Shown here: one piece after another, positions 54,557 to 63,495 of the stretch
How positions within the stretch are numbered: position 1 is the stretch's first letter
Layout of the letters: each line of letters starts with the position of its first letter
Assembly: GCA_900551995.1 (NCBI GenBank)
Contig: URXW01000004.1
Location: 1-64,000, forward strand
DNA length: 64,000 nt
Direction of reading: 5' to 3'
Source: an uncultured Eubacteriales bacterium
GTDB taxonomy: Bacteria; Bacillota; Clostridia; Oscillospirales; Oscillospiraceae
Translations under genes and position numbers: made by a program
Notes under the pieces: model-generated
What the model was told of the DNA's origin: nothing
What the model saw: the letters and a program-made list of their open reading frames with translations, nothing else
Database searches by the model: none

Positions 54557-55442
54557 TACCCGGATGCGTTTCTTCGGGAACCTGCATCCGGCGGTCAGTA
54601 TGGCGTACTTCGTACTGGTTCTGGGCCTGACACTGGCCTGTATGCACCCAGTCACGGTAGTGCTGTCCTTTCTCGGCGCCAGCTGGTTTTCCATCCGGCT
54701 GCGGGGCTGGAGGGCCTACGGCCACACCATGCGGTTTGTGGGGCCTATGTTTCTGCTGATTGCCCTCGCCAATCCGCTATTCAACCATCGGGGCGTGACC
54801 ATGCTTTTTACCATCAATCACCTGTGGTACACGCTGGAAGCCGTGTGCTACGGTCTGGTGTCCGGCTGCTCCTTGTGCGCGGTCATTATGTGGTTTACCT
54901 GCTATCAGGAGGTCATGACCTCCGATAAGTTCCTGTACCTGTTCGGCAAGCCCTTCCCCGGCACGTCGCTGCTGATCACCATGACGCTGCGGTTCATCCC
55001 ACAGCTTCAGCAGAACCGCCGCGAGATCCGGCAATCTCAGGCCATGTTACAGGAGGAAGGTACGCGGCTGCTGCAAAGGCTGGGCAGCACCCTGCGGAAC
55101 CTGTCGGTGCTGCTGACCATGAGCATGGAGGCGGCGGTGGAAACGGCGGACAGCATGAAAGCCCGGGGCTATGGTGCCAAGCGGCGCACCACCTTCCACC
55201 TGTTCCGCTTCGATGGCCGGGACGCTCGGACGCTGGGTCTTATTCTGGCGGTGGCAGGGGTCTGCATTACCGCCCGCGCCTTCGGTCACGGGTATATGGA
55301 GTTCTATCCCGCCATGACGCCGGTGCTGCTGGGCAGCGCCAGCTATACCATGTTCGCGTTCTACGCCGTGCTGATGTTCCTGCCCGGTATTCTTGAAACA
55401 AAGGAGGCCATCAGATGGCGCTCTTACGGTTTGAACACCTGA
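54549..55442 (+). CDS. ECF transporter T component (EcfT)
   Basis: A 297-residue membrane protein starting at ATG 54549, overlapping the lipoprotein gene by eight bases. It has several hydrophobic helices and the two coupling-helix motifs with A-R-G cores, here EAAVETADSMKARGYGAKR as the clear second motif and RFIPQLQQNRREIRQSQ near it. EcfT couples the ATPases to the substrate-binding S protein. AAAGGAGG of the next gene lies inside its 3' end. Confidence 0.88.
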   Translation: MSDTRMRFFGNLHPAVSMAYFVLVLGLTLACMHPVTVVLSFLGASWFSIRLRGWRAYGHTMRFVGPMFLLIALANPLFNHRGVTMLFTINHLWYTLEAVCYGLVSGCSLCAVIMWFTCYQEVMTSDKFLYLFGKPFPGTSLLITMTLRFIPQLQQNRREIRQSQAMLQEEGTRLLQRLGSTLRNLSVLLTMSMEAAVETADSMKARGYGAKRRTTFHLFRFDGRDARTLGLILAVAGVCITARAFGHGYMEFYPAMTPVLLGSASYTMFAFYAVLMFLPGILETKEAIRWRSYGLNT

Positions 55443-57067
55443 GCTTCTCCTACCCGCTGGCTGACACGCGGGCACTGGACGATGTCTCGTTGGAGATACA
55501 TAAGGGGGAGTATGTGGTGCTGTGCGGCCCCTCCGGCTGCGGCAAGACCACGCTGCTGCGCCATGCCAAGCCCGGCCTGCTGCCTGTGGGGGCAAGGGCC
55601 GGCGAGACCTTTTATAAGGACGCGCCCCTTTCCCAGCTGCCGGAGCTGACCGCCGCGGCGGAGATCGGCTTCGTACAGCAGAACCCGGATAATCAGATCG
55701 TCACAGATTTCGTATGGCATGAGCTGGCCTTCGGCCTTGAAAATATGGCACTGAGCGTGCCGGTGATCCACCGCCGCGTGGCGGAGATGGCCGCCTTCTT
55801 CGGCATGGAAACGTGGTTCCGCAGTAAGACCACGGAGCTGTCCGGCGGCCAGAAGCAGCTGATGAATCTGGCCTCGGCACTGGCCATGGGGCCGAAACTG
55901 CTGATACTGGACGAGCCCACCTCCATGCTGGATCCGCTGGCGGCCCGCAATCTGCTTGCCACCGTGCAGCGGATCAACCGCGAGCTGGGCGTGGCCATCC
56001 TTTTGACGGAGCATCGGTTGGACGAGGTATTCCCCGCCGCCGACCGTGTGGTGACTATGGATCAGGGGCGCATCCTGTCGGACGGCGCGCCGGCTGAGAT
56101 CGCGCGGCAGCTATCCGACAGCGCGGAAAAGAGCCGTATCTATTTCGGACTCCCCGCCGCCGTCCGCATCTTCAGCGAATTGGATCAAACGGACGATCTG
56201 CCCCTGACGGTGCGGGATGGCCGCCGCCGCTTGGAGCGGCTGCTGCCCATCACGGCGGAGGCTTCCGCGCCTGAAACCGCGAAACCTGAGAAAGAAGCAA
56301 AGCACCCCGCCGTTTTAGAGGGCAAGGAGCTTTGGTTCCGCTATACCGAAAAGGGCAAGGATGTCCTGCGGGGCACAGATGTAACACTTCATCAGGGTGA
56401 GCTGCTGTGTCTGCTGGGCGGCAACGGCGCGGGCAAGACCACGCTGATGCAGGCACTGGCCGGCTTCCGAAAGCCCTATCGGGGCAAGGTAAAGCTGGCG
56501 AAGGGTCAGCGGCTGTGTATGCTACCCCAGAACGCCCGGTCGCTGTTTGTGGCCGATACGGTGGAGAAGGAGCTGCTGGACAGTGCCGAACAGGACAAAG
56601 CCAAGGCCGTGCAGATGGCGGAAAAGCTGGAGCTGACGCCACTGCTGGCGCGGCATCCCTACGACCTGTCCGGCGGCGAGATCCAGCGTCTTGCCGTAGG
56701 CAAGCTGCTGCTGCGGGAGGCCACGGTGCTGCTGCTGGACGAGCCCACCAAGGGGCTGGACGCCTATGCCAAGGCGGAGCTGGCGCAGCTGCTGCTGGCA
56801 CTGTGCCGGGAGGGCGCGTCTATTCTGGTGGTGACCCACGATGTGGAATTCGCCGCCCGGTACGCCACAGGCTGCGCCTTGATGTTTGACGGGCTGCTGC
56901 TCTCCGAGGGCGAGCCCCACGACTTCTTTGCCGGAAACCGGTTCTATACCACCGACGCCAACCGTATCGCGGCGGAGCACTTCCCCATGGACATTACCTG
57001 TGAGGAGGTGATCGCGTCGTGTCGAAGCTCTTTGTCAGCAAAAGAACCAGAGCCGCCGCGTGGGTGA
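55415..57067 (+). CDS. ECF transporter ATPase, fused double ABC protein (EcfA-EcfA')
   Basis: A 550-residue protein with two complete ABC ATPase domains. Domain 1 (residues 1-240) has GPSGCGKTTLLRHA, VQQNPDNQ (Q-loop), TTELSGGQKQLMNLAS and LLILDEPTSMLDP. Domain 2 (residues about 300-530) has GGNGAGKTTLMQAL, LSGGEIQRLAVGKLLL and VLLLDEPTKGLDA. A degenerate linker with charged residues lies between them. It energises uptake with EcfT and the S component and overlaps both neighbouring genes. Confidence 0.93.
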   Translation: MALLRFEHLSFSYPLADTRALDDVSLEIHKGEYVVLCGPSGCGKTTLLRHAKPGLLPVGARAGETFYKDAPLSQLPELTAAAEIGFVQQNPDNQIVTDFVWHELAFGLENMALSVPVIHRRVAEMAAFFGMETWFRSKTTELSGGQKQLMNLASALAMGPKLLILDEPTSMLDPLAARNLLATVQRINRELGVAILLTEHRLDEVFPAADRVVTMDQGRILSDGAPAEIARQLSDSAEKSRIYFGLPAAVRIFSELDQTDDLPLTVRDGRRRLERLLPITAEASAPETAKPEKEAKHPAVLEGKELWFRYTEKGKDVLRGTDVTLHQGELLCLLGGNGAGKTTLMQALAGFRKPYRGKVKLAKGQRLCMLPQNARSLFVADTVEKELLDSAEQDKAKAVQMAEKLELTPLLARHPYDLSGGEIQRLAVGKLLLREATVLLLDEPTKGLDAYAKAELAQLLLALCREGASILVVTHDVEFAARYATGCALMFDGLLLSEGEPHDFFAGNRFYTTDANRIAAEHFPMDITCEEVIASCRSSLSAKEPEPPRG

Positions 57068-57948
57068 TCCTTCTGGTGCTGCCCGCCCTGATGGTGGCCT
57101 TCGGCTATTACCACAGCCACCGCCCCGCGGTCAATCCGGTGGGTTCCCGCACTTTCTGGGACTACATCATATTGAACTCGGATATTCTGCTGGGCCTGCT
57201 GTTCCTGCTGGCGTCCGCCATCCCCTTCATACTGGTATTCGATAAGAAGAAGCCCCAGGCCCGTGAGCTGGTGCCTATCGCGGTGATGGCGGCCATTGCC
57301 GTGGTAGGCCGCACGGTGTTTGAGATCATCCCGCTGCCCAACTTCAAGCCCTGCTCCGCCATCATTATCATCACGGCGGTGGCCTTCGGGCCGGAGGCGG
57401 GCTTTCTTACCGGCGCGCTGACCGCCTTTGTCAGCAACTTCATTTTCGGACAAGGGCCGTGGACGCCATGGCAGATGTTCACATGGGGGCTGGTGGGCTT
57501 TCTGGCGGGTATCCTGCAAAATGCAGGTGTGTTTGCGGAAAAGAACCGCCCTCACTTCACGGCGAAGCTGTGGGACAGGCTGTGTCCGGCGAATACGAAC
57601 CGGGGCGATTTGCTGCATTTTGTGCGGCAGCTCACCGACCATGCGCCCCTGCGGCTGTGCCTTTATGGTTTCCTGTCCGGCTTTTTGTACGGCTGGATCA
57701 TGAACCTGTATTTCATCATCGGGTATGTAAGCCCCCTTACCTGGCAGACGATAGGCGCGGCCTATCTATCCAGCTTTTTCTTCGACTTCTGCCATGGGCT
57801 GTGTACGTTCCTGGTGCTGTGGGCACTGGGCGACCCGTGGGTGCGGAAGCTGGAGCGCATCAAGATCAAATTCGGCCTGACGGCGGAGGAGCGGAACTAT
57901 GTGCTGCCGCCCTCCACATTTGAGATAGCGAGAGAGAACTATGAGTGA
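57019..57948 (+). CDS. ECF transporter S component, corrinoid-type candidate
   Basis: A 309-residue membrane protein starting with GTG 57019 (GAGGAGGTG upstream) and overlapping the ATPase gene by 49 bases. About seven helices are seen; AVMAAIAVVGRTVFEIIPLP, NFKPCSAIIIITAVAFGPEA and FLTGALTAFVSNFIFGQGPW are typical of S components, and the GPWTPWQMFTWG segment resembles those proposed for cobalamin (CbrT-like). The substrate is inferred from this, the riboswitch-like leader and DUF4430 and is not proven. Confidence 0.8.
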   Translation: MSKLFVSKRTRAAAWVILLVLPALMVAFGYYHSHRPAVNPVGSRTFWDYIILNSDILLGLLFLLASAIPFILVFDKKKPQARELVPIAVMAAIAVVGRTVFEIIPLPNFKPCSAIIIITAVAFGPEAGFLTGALTAFVSNFIFGQGPWTPWQMFTWGLVGFLAGILQNAGVFAEKNRPHFTAKLWDRLCPANTNRGDLLHFVRQLTDHAPLRLCLYGFLSGFLYGWIMNLYFIIGYVSPLTWQTIGAAYLSSFFFDFCHGLCTFLVLWALGDPWVRKLERIKIKFGLTAEERNYVLPPSTFEIARENYE

Positions 57949-58660
57949 ACGAAAAACGATCATCAGGACGGTGGGGCTGAAGAAGCACTACACCGTTGGC
58001 GGCAACACGGTTCGTGCGCTGGATGGCGTGGACATGTCCGTGCTGCAAGGCGAATTTGTCTGTGTCGCAGGCCGCAGCGGCTCCGGTAAGTCCACCATGC
58101 TGAATATGCTGGCAGGCCTTGAGCCGCCCACGGAGGGTGAGATCATTGTCCGAGGCAAGCATCATTTGGAGGCTATGGACGAGGAGCAGCGGACAAGGTT
58201 CCGCCGCCGCTATATTGGCTTTGTGTTCCAAAGCTACAACAACCTGCCCCAATACACGGCATTGGAGAATGTGGCGCTGCCGCTGGCCATCCGAGGCGTA
58301 CCGGAGGATGAACGGAACTGGCTGGCGTGGCAGGCCCTGAGCCGTGTGGGACTGCGCGGACACGTAGATCACCGGCCTGCGGAGCTGTCAGGCGGTCAGC
58401 AGCAGCGCGTCAGCATCGCACGAGCCATTATTACGGAGCCCTCCATCGTGCTGGCGGACGAGCCTACCGGAAACCTGGACAGCCGTACCGGCCAGGAGGT
58501 CATGGAACTGCTGTGCGAGATCTTCCGGGAGAGGAACACCACCTTCATCCTCAGCTCCCATGACCCGCAGATGCAGTGTTACACGGATCGTACCGTCTAT
58601 TTCAGCGACGGAAAGATAGAGATAGAAAATCACCACACCGGAGAGGAGAACGCACAGTGA
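57941..58660 (+). CDS. MacB-type ABC transporter ATP-binding protein
   Basis: A 239-residue ATPase with AGRSGSGKSTMLNMLAG, FVFQSYNNLPQYTALENV, AELSGGQQQRVSIARAI and LADEPTGNLDSRTGQEVM, the LolD/MacB subfamily signature. Its permease is encoded at 60660 with a secreted protein between. It overlaps the S component gene by eight bases, so the exporter-like system is part of the same transcript. Confidence 0.93.
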   Translation: MSERKTIIRTVGLKKHYTVGGNTVRALDGVDMSVLQGEFVCVAGRSGSGKSTMLNMLAGLEPPTEGEIIVRGKHHLEAMDEEQRTRFRRRYIGFVFQSYNNLPQYTALENVALPLAIRGVPEDERNWLAWQALSRVGLRGHVDHRPAELSGGQQQRVSIARAIITEPSIVLADEPTGNLDSRTGQEVMELLCEIFRERNTTFILSSHDPQMQCYTDRTVYFSDGKIEIENHHTGEENAQ

Positions 58661-60663
58661 AAAGAGAAACGGTAAAACGGGTACTGGCCCTGTTGATCTG
58701 CGTATTGATGACAGTATCCCTGCTGCCCGCCGTCGCTATGGCGGAAGAAGTCACAGAGGATGTGATAGATGACAGCACCATTGAGGCTTACACGTCTTAC
58801 GAAAACGGAGAGGATGCCGGCGTCAGCGGGGTCTCGGTTACAGACGAAAAGCCCAACACGGATATCAAGGTCATCCCCAGCGACGCCAACGCCCTGATCC
58901 TGATGGATACCGGCGCACAGTCCCCAAAAGGCGTTCCCGGTCAGGTGGTGAAGATCGTGCTGCCGCTGGCGGTCAACAAGGAATATCTGCCCAGCGAGAA
59001 ATACATGCTGCGCAACATCAACATCTATCCCGATGTGCCTACCGACGCCAGCGTGTCCAACTGGCCCTTTGAGCTGATCTACGCCAGCGATGTGCAGCAC
59101 TTAAAGGATATGTCCTACAACTCCACGGCGGAGGTGTGGTTCGAGTTCAAGGTCAGCGAGTTCGCCAGCAAGGGCCGTTATGCTGTGCCCTTTAAGATCA
59201 ATGCCACCGTGTGGCGGGAGGATGCCGTGAACGGCACCACTATCACCGAGGACGTGACCTTCAAGGTCAGCGCCTATGTGACCGTTACCGACAACGGCAA
59301 TATGTCCGGCGTTACCACCTCCTTCGGCAGCCTTCAGGTGGCGGGTACCAACGCGGGCGGCTCCTATACCGTGCCTACCGGCACACCCAATCAGACTATC
59401 TCCATGCGGATCCCCGTGATCAATGTGGGCGGCACCCTGACCAGCGTGACGGTCTATCCCGTGGTCTCTGCCGCGCTGGACGAGTTCCCCTTCGTGATCG
59501 ATTCCACCAATTTGGGCAAGTATTTTGACTACTGGCCAAGCGGCGAGGTGAAGTATCTGGACTACACCTTCACGGTGTCGCCCTTTGCCACCTCCGGCAA
59601 CAAGTCCATTAAATTCAAGGCAAATTATTTCGAGAACAGTGCCCCGGCGGAGGGCTCCTTTTCCACGCAGTTTACTGTGATCGACGGCTATGACGCCTCC
59701 GCCATGTCGGTGATGGTGCAGAGCTATAAGCTGTATGTGGACGATACCGAGGTATCCGGCCTGATGGCAGGCGAGGAGACGGAGCTGCGCCTGACCCTGA
59801 TCAATAATTCCAAGTATGACACGGCCAAGAAGATCATCTCCAGCCTGGTATTCACCAATTCCCCCGGTCTGACGCTGTGCGTAGGCGGCACGGATACCGC
59901 CTATGCCGATTCCATCAAGCCGGGCGGTACGACGATCCTGAAATACAAGATCATGGCCAAGCAGGACGCGGAGGTTGGCCCCGCCATGCTGGGCATCAAT
60001 CTGACCTATGAGACCACCGAGGCGGTGGCCGGTAAGGCGGCGCAGAACATCATGCTGCCGGTCAGCCAGAAGATGGATGTTCTGGCCGGTACGCCGGAGG
60101 TGTACGGCACACTCAGCAAGGATAAGGAAGCTACCATCTCCGTGCCGCTGACCAACATGGGCCGCGCCAAGGCTATGAATATCCGGGTGCTGGCCACGGA
60201 CGGCATGACCGCCTCCACCCCCTGTTATGTGGGCGACCTGCTGGCAGGCGGCTCCACCAGCGCCGATGTAACGGTAGGCTTCTCCAAGATCGGCGCGTTT
60301 GTGGGCAAGATGATCCTCCAGTATGAGGACGCCAACGGCGAGACGTATTCTCAGGACATCTCCGTGCCCCTGAGCGTGGCGGAAAGCTCTGCGGATACAG
60401 ATGCCAACAGCGTCAACGCAAATAAAGACGGCACAGGCAGCCGCTGGTGGCTGTGGCTGCTGATAGCGATCCTTGCGCTCATCCTGATCGGCATTGTGGT
60501 CTATGTCATCATCCGCTATAAGCGCGGCGAGATCGGGCCCGGTGCCGAAAACACCGCTGCCTTGGACGATTTTGACGACGACTTTGACGCAGACGGCGGC
60601 GCACCGGACATCGGGGAGAAGCCGCTGACCCACGACGGAAGCAATAAGGACGGGAATGTATGA
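58657..60663 (+). CDS. Large secreted, C-terminally anchored protein of the MacB operon
   Basis: A 668-residue protein starting with GTG 58657 that overlaps the preceding stop (GTGA). It has a signal peptide (VLALLICVLMTVSLLPAVAMA), several immunoglobulin-like/NEW3-like beta domains (PGQVVKIVLPLAVNKE, PNQTISMRIPVINVGG, AGEETELRLTLINNSK, ATISVPLTNMGRAKAMNIR), a membrane helix near residues 608-630 (WWLWLLIAILALILIGIVVY) and an acidic cytosolic tail. It resembles adaptor-like proteins found between MacB ATPase and permease genes. Function unknown. Confidence 0.8.
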   Translation: MKRETVKRVLALLICVLMTVSLLPAVAMAEEVTEDVIDDSTIEAYTSYENGEDAGVSGVSVTDEKPNTDIKVIPSDANALILMDTGAQSPKGVPGQVVKIVLPLAVNKEYLPSEKYMLRNINIYPDVPTDASVSNWPFELIYASDVQHLKDMSYNSTAEVWFEFKVSEFASKGRYAVPFKINATVWREDAVNGTTITEDVTFKVSAYVTVTDNGNMSGVTTSFGSLQVAGTNAGGSYTVPTGTPNQTISMRIPVINVGGTLTSVTVYPVVSAALDEFPFVIDSTNLGKYFDYWPSGEVKYLDYTFTVSPFATSGNKSIKFKANYFENSAPAEGSFSTQFTVIDGYDASAMSVMVQSYKLYVDDTEVSGLMAGEETELRLTLINNSKYDTAKKIISSLVFTNSPGLTLCVGGTDTAYADSIKPGGTTILKYKIMAKQDAEVGPAMLGINLTYETTEAVAGKAAQNIMLPVSQKMDVLAGTPEVYGTLSKDKEATISVPLTNMGRAKAMNIRVLATDGMTASTPCYVGDLLAGGSTSADVTVGFSKIGAFVGKMILQYEDANGETYSQDISVPLSVAESSADTDANSVNANKDGTGSRWWLWLLIAILALILIGIVVYVIIRYKRGEIGPGAENTAALDDFDDDFDADGGAPDIGEKPLTHDGSNKDGNV

Positions 60664-61976
60664 AGCCAAAAGACCTGTTTCGCTACGGCTGCACCAACCT
60701 GTTCCGGCGAAAGACCCGCACGGCGCTGACAGCCCTATCCATGGCGGTGGGCGTCATGTGTATCGTGGTGCTGATCTCCGTAGGTCTGGGCTATGAGCAG
60801 GCGTACCGCGAGAGCATCGAGGCACTGGGCAGCCTGACAAAGATCGATGTGACGCCTGCCACCGGCGATTACGGGCGCAAGGCACTGCTGAACGACAAGG
60901 CACTGGAGGCGTTCCGGGGCATCGACGGTGTGGAGGCGGTAACGCCGGTCTATCAGCAGTCCGCCTACATCGTGTCCGGCAACTATGTCAACATGGTGCG
61001 TGTCTACGGCATCGACATGACCACGGCGGAGCGTTTCATGCTGACGCCGGAGCGGGGCGTTATGGCAGAGGACGGCACGCGCCTGCATCCGGAGGTACTG
61101 TTTACCGACGATGTGGCCGCCGGACTTGCCAACAAGGCGAAGGACTGGAAGCTGGCGGTAGACGAGAATGGCAACGCCCTGATTGACCTGCTGGAGGTGC
61201 CTGTCCGCATGACCTTCGATTCCTCCAGCCTGACCGGCGAGCCGAAGGCTGACACCGACGGACGGGCACTGCCCTCCAGCAACCTGTATACCCTGCGGGT
61301 GACAGGCATCTGCTCCACCCTGAATAACAACTTCGCCACCGCCGCGTTCATGTCCTTCGACCGCTTGCAGGAGATGACGCAGGCCAACGCCAATTACATG
61401 GGCGCGACAACTCAAACCAAGACGGCGGAGGAAAAGGCCAACGGCCCTACCTACGATCTGGTCTGGGTGAAGGTCAAGAACGTCAACGACGTGCAGCGCA
61501 TTGTCAAGCTGATCCGTGACACGGGGCTGAACACCTATTCCCTCAACGATATGCTGGAGACGGTGCGGACACAGTCCCGGCAGATCCAGGGGATGCTGGG
61601 CGCGCTGGGCGGCATCGCCGTCCTGATCTCCGCCATCTGCGTAGCAAACACCATGATGATGTCCATTACGGAACGGACGCGGGAGATCGGCGTGCTGAAG
61701 GTGCTGGGCACCGTTCGCAGCGACATCTTCAAGATGTTCCTGACGGAGGCACTGATCGTGGGCGTGATAGGCGGCGCGGCGGGCTTGGTGCTGAGCTTTA
61801 TCGCCAAGTGGCTGATACCGGTGATCTTCGCGTCCCGTGAGCTGCGGTGCGTGCTGCCCTGGTGGCTGGCGGTCTGCGGCGTGGTGTTCTCAGGCGCGGT
61901 AGCCATTGCCGCCGCATGGATCCCCGCACGAAAGGCAACGCTCATCAGCCCCAACGAGGCCATCCGCTCTGAGTGA
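60660..61976 (+). CDS. MacB/FtsX-family ABC transporter permease
   Basis: A 438-residue protein with one N-terminal helix (RTALTALSMAVGVMCIVVLI), a large outer MacB-like periplasmic domain (residues about 45-300) and three C-terminal helices with the FtsX domain (ISAICVANTMMMSITERTRE, IGVLKVLGTVRSDIFKMFLT). It ends with the conserved NEAIRSE. It overlaps the previous gene (ATGA). With the ATPase at 57941 it forms an exporter or mechanotransmission complex. Confidence 0.93.
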   Translation: MKPKDLFRYGCTNLFRRKTRTALTALSMAVGVMCIVVLISVGLGYEQAYRESIEALGSLTKIDVTPATGDYGRKALLNDKALEAFRGIDGVEAVTPVYQQSAYIVSGNYVNMVRVYGIDMTTAERFMLTPERGVMAEDGTRLHPEVLFTDDVAAGLANKAKDWKLAVDENGNALIDLLEVPVRMTFDSSSLTGEPKADTDGRALPSSNLYTLRVTGICSTLNNNFATAAFMSFDRLQEMTQANANYMGATTQTKTAEEKANGPTYDLVWVKVKNVNDVQRIVKLIRDTGLNTYSLNDMLETVRTQSRQIQGMLGALGGIAVLISAICVANTMMMSITERTREIGVLKVLGTVRSDIFKMFLTEALIVGVIGGAAGLVLSFIAKWLIPVIFASRELRCVLPWWLAVCGVVFSGAVAIAAAWIPARKATLISPNEAIRSE

Positions 61977-61989
61977 GGAGGTAGCTTTT

Positions 61990-62424
61990 ATGAAGAAGAT
62001 ATGCTGTGTAGTGCTGGTCGTACTCTGCCTCCTGCCGTGCTTGGCAGGGTGTGGGAAACACACTTCGGACAACGAAGTCATGTATGCAGAGATAGAAGAA
62101 GATCTATCCTCACCTTGTGCATTGGTCCTGAAATACGAGGATACCAGTTTTACCGTTGCTTCCATCACCGAGCGGAGTTCGGCAGAAGATACCTTTACGA
62201 TTCGGTATCAGGCAAGTGCTGCAATTCCGGCAAGCGAAGATATGTCCAGTGTTTATGTTACTGCTATGTTCAACGGAAATGCACTGTATGTAGACGATGA
62301 ATTGGTTGGGACATTATCACCAATCATATTGCAGCTTGATTTCGAGAACGGGCCCCATGACTTCTATGTTGATTCTTCTAACGGAGGACGCCACTATGAA
62401 GTCATGATTTCACGGACATCTTGA
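61990..62424 (+). CDS. Small lipoprotein
   Basis: A 144-residue protein starting at ATG 61990 (GAGGAGG upstream) with a lipobox signal (VVLVVLCLLPCLAGCGK, Cys near 21). The mature part is a small beta-rich domain (LVLKYEDTSFTVASITERSS, MFNGNALYVDDELVG). It lies 13 bases after the permease gene and is probably part of the operon. No family is recognised. Confidence 0.75.
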   Translation: MKKICCVVLVVLCLLPCLAGCGKHTSDNEVMYAEIEEDLSSPCALVLKYEDTSFTVASITERSSAEDTFTIRYQASAAIPASEDMSSVYVTAMFNGNALYVDDELVGTLSPIILQLDFENGPHDFYVDSSNGGRHYEVMISRTS

Positions 62425-62495
62425 AAGAATGAATTCCTTTACTGTCGGTTACCCTAAAACGGGCAAAAATAAAACAAAAAATGAGGAGGAAAAAC

Positions 62496-63374
62496 ATGAA
62501 AAAAAGATTCTTAGCCATTATTATGGCAATGGTCATGGCTTTGAGCCTCAGCGTGACCGCTTTTGCGGGCACAAATGCTGCGGGTGATTTGACCATCACG
62601 GCCCTCGGCGAGACGTTTGATAATGATGTCGTCAGTGTCAGTTCTGGTGAGCAATGGGACGCGTTCTACTGCTTCAAGCAGCTCCCTGATAACACTGATT
62701 TCAGCAGCGTTCGGACCACTTTTGAGTTCACGGGTACGAAACTGTTGATCAATGGCGTGCAGAAGGCTACATCTTCCCCTTATACGGCCAATGTGGACTT
62801 CACTAGCGTTGTGAGTGTTGGCGTGGTTAATGGAACTACCACGAAAACCTACTATGTCTCCGCATACCCCTCTACGTTTACCGTTACCATGAATTTCGAG
62901 TACGAAAATGCGAGAGCATTCTCGCTATTAAGCGGAACAGAGTACGGCAATTCTGGTATGCTCGATGAAGTTACTGACGCACAGAAAGCAAATGCGGCTG
63001 AAAAGGTGCAGCAGATGGATAATATGTGCGCGAGCATGAGCCCGATGACCGCTGCACAGTACCGTACCCTCACTACTACTGTCAACGCAGGCAATACGCC
63101 CTACGAACTGCTGAATGCATTCAAGGCTGCACGCACCGGCTTCGATTTTAGTGGAAGCTCCTCATATATTTCCTCCATCGGTGTTCTTGATATGAATAGC
63201 ACGGCAACGATGCTCGGCGGAGGCGCCGGTGGCTGGATGTATCAGGTCACCCGTGGCGGCCAGACTGTTGTTCCCATGATTGGTATTAGCGGTTGGAAGC
63301 TCATCCCCGGCGATGTTGTGACCTGGCGTTATACCTGCGATTATGGTTATGACATCAACGCCCCGATGTGGTAA
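62496..63374 (+). CDS. Secreted DUF4430-domain protein
   Basis: A 292-residue protein starting at ATG 62496 (GAGGAGG upstream) with a signal peptide ending AFA near residue 23. The C-terminal third (TPYELLNAFKAARTGFDFSG, GGGAGGWMYQVTRGGQ, WKLIPGDVVTWRYTCDYGYD) is a DUF4430 domain like that of the lipoprotein at 53672. The N-terminal half is a beta-rich region of unknown kind. Without a lipid anchor it would be released or loosely held. A 16-bp inverted repeat flanks the gene. Confidence 0.8.
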   Translation: MKKRFLAIIMAMVMALSLSVTAFAGTNAAGDLTITALGETFDNDVVSVSSGEQWDAFYCFKQLPDNTDFSSVRTTFEFTGTKLLINGVQKATSSPYTANVDFTSVVSVGVVNGTTTKTYYVSAYPSTFTVTMNFEYENARAFSLLSGTEYGNSGMLDEVTDAQKANAAEKVQQMDNMCASMSPMTAAQYRTLTTTVNAGNTPYELLNAFKAARTGFDFSGSSSYISSIGVLDMNSTATMLGGGAGGWMYQVTRGGQTVVPMIGISGWKLIPGDVVTWRYTCDYGYDINAPMW

Positions 63375-63392
63375 GACATTTTAGACGCTAAT

Positions 63393-63452
63393 ATGCGGCG
63401 GCGTACCTAAAGGTTAACCGAAATGCCCGTTTTAGGGTACGCCGCCGCATTC
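63393..63452 (+). terminator. Long stem-loop after the DUF4430 gene
   Basis: ATGCGGCGGCGTACC-TAAA and TTTTAGGGTACGCCGCCGCAT pair over about 18 positions with one bulge. The 16 bases TGCCCGTTTTAGGGTA in its 3' half are also found inverted at 62450-62465, before the gene. Confidence 0.65.
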
Positions 63453-63495
63453 CATCGAATTCAGAGACTGTGCGCTCTTACAAACGAATGACATA

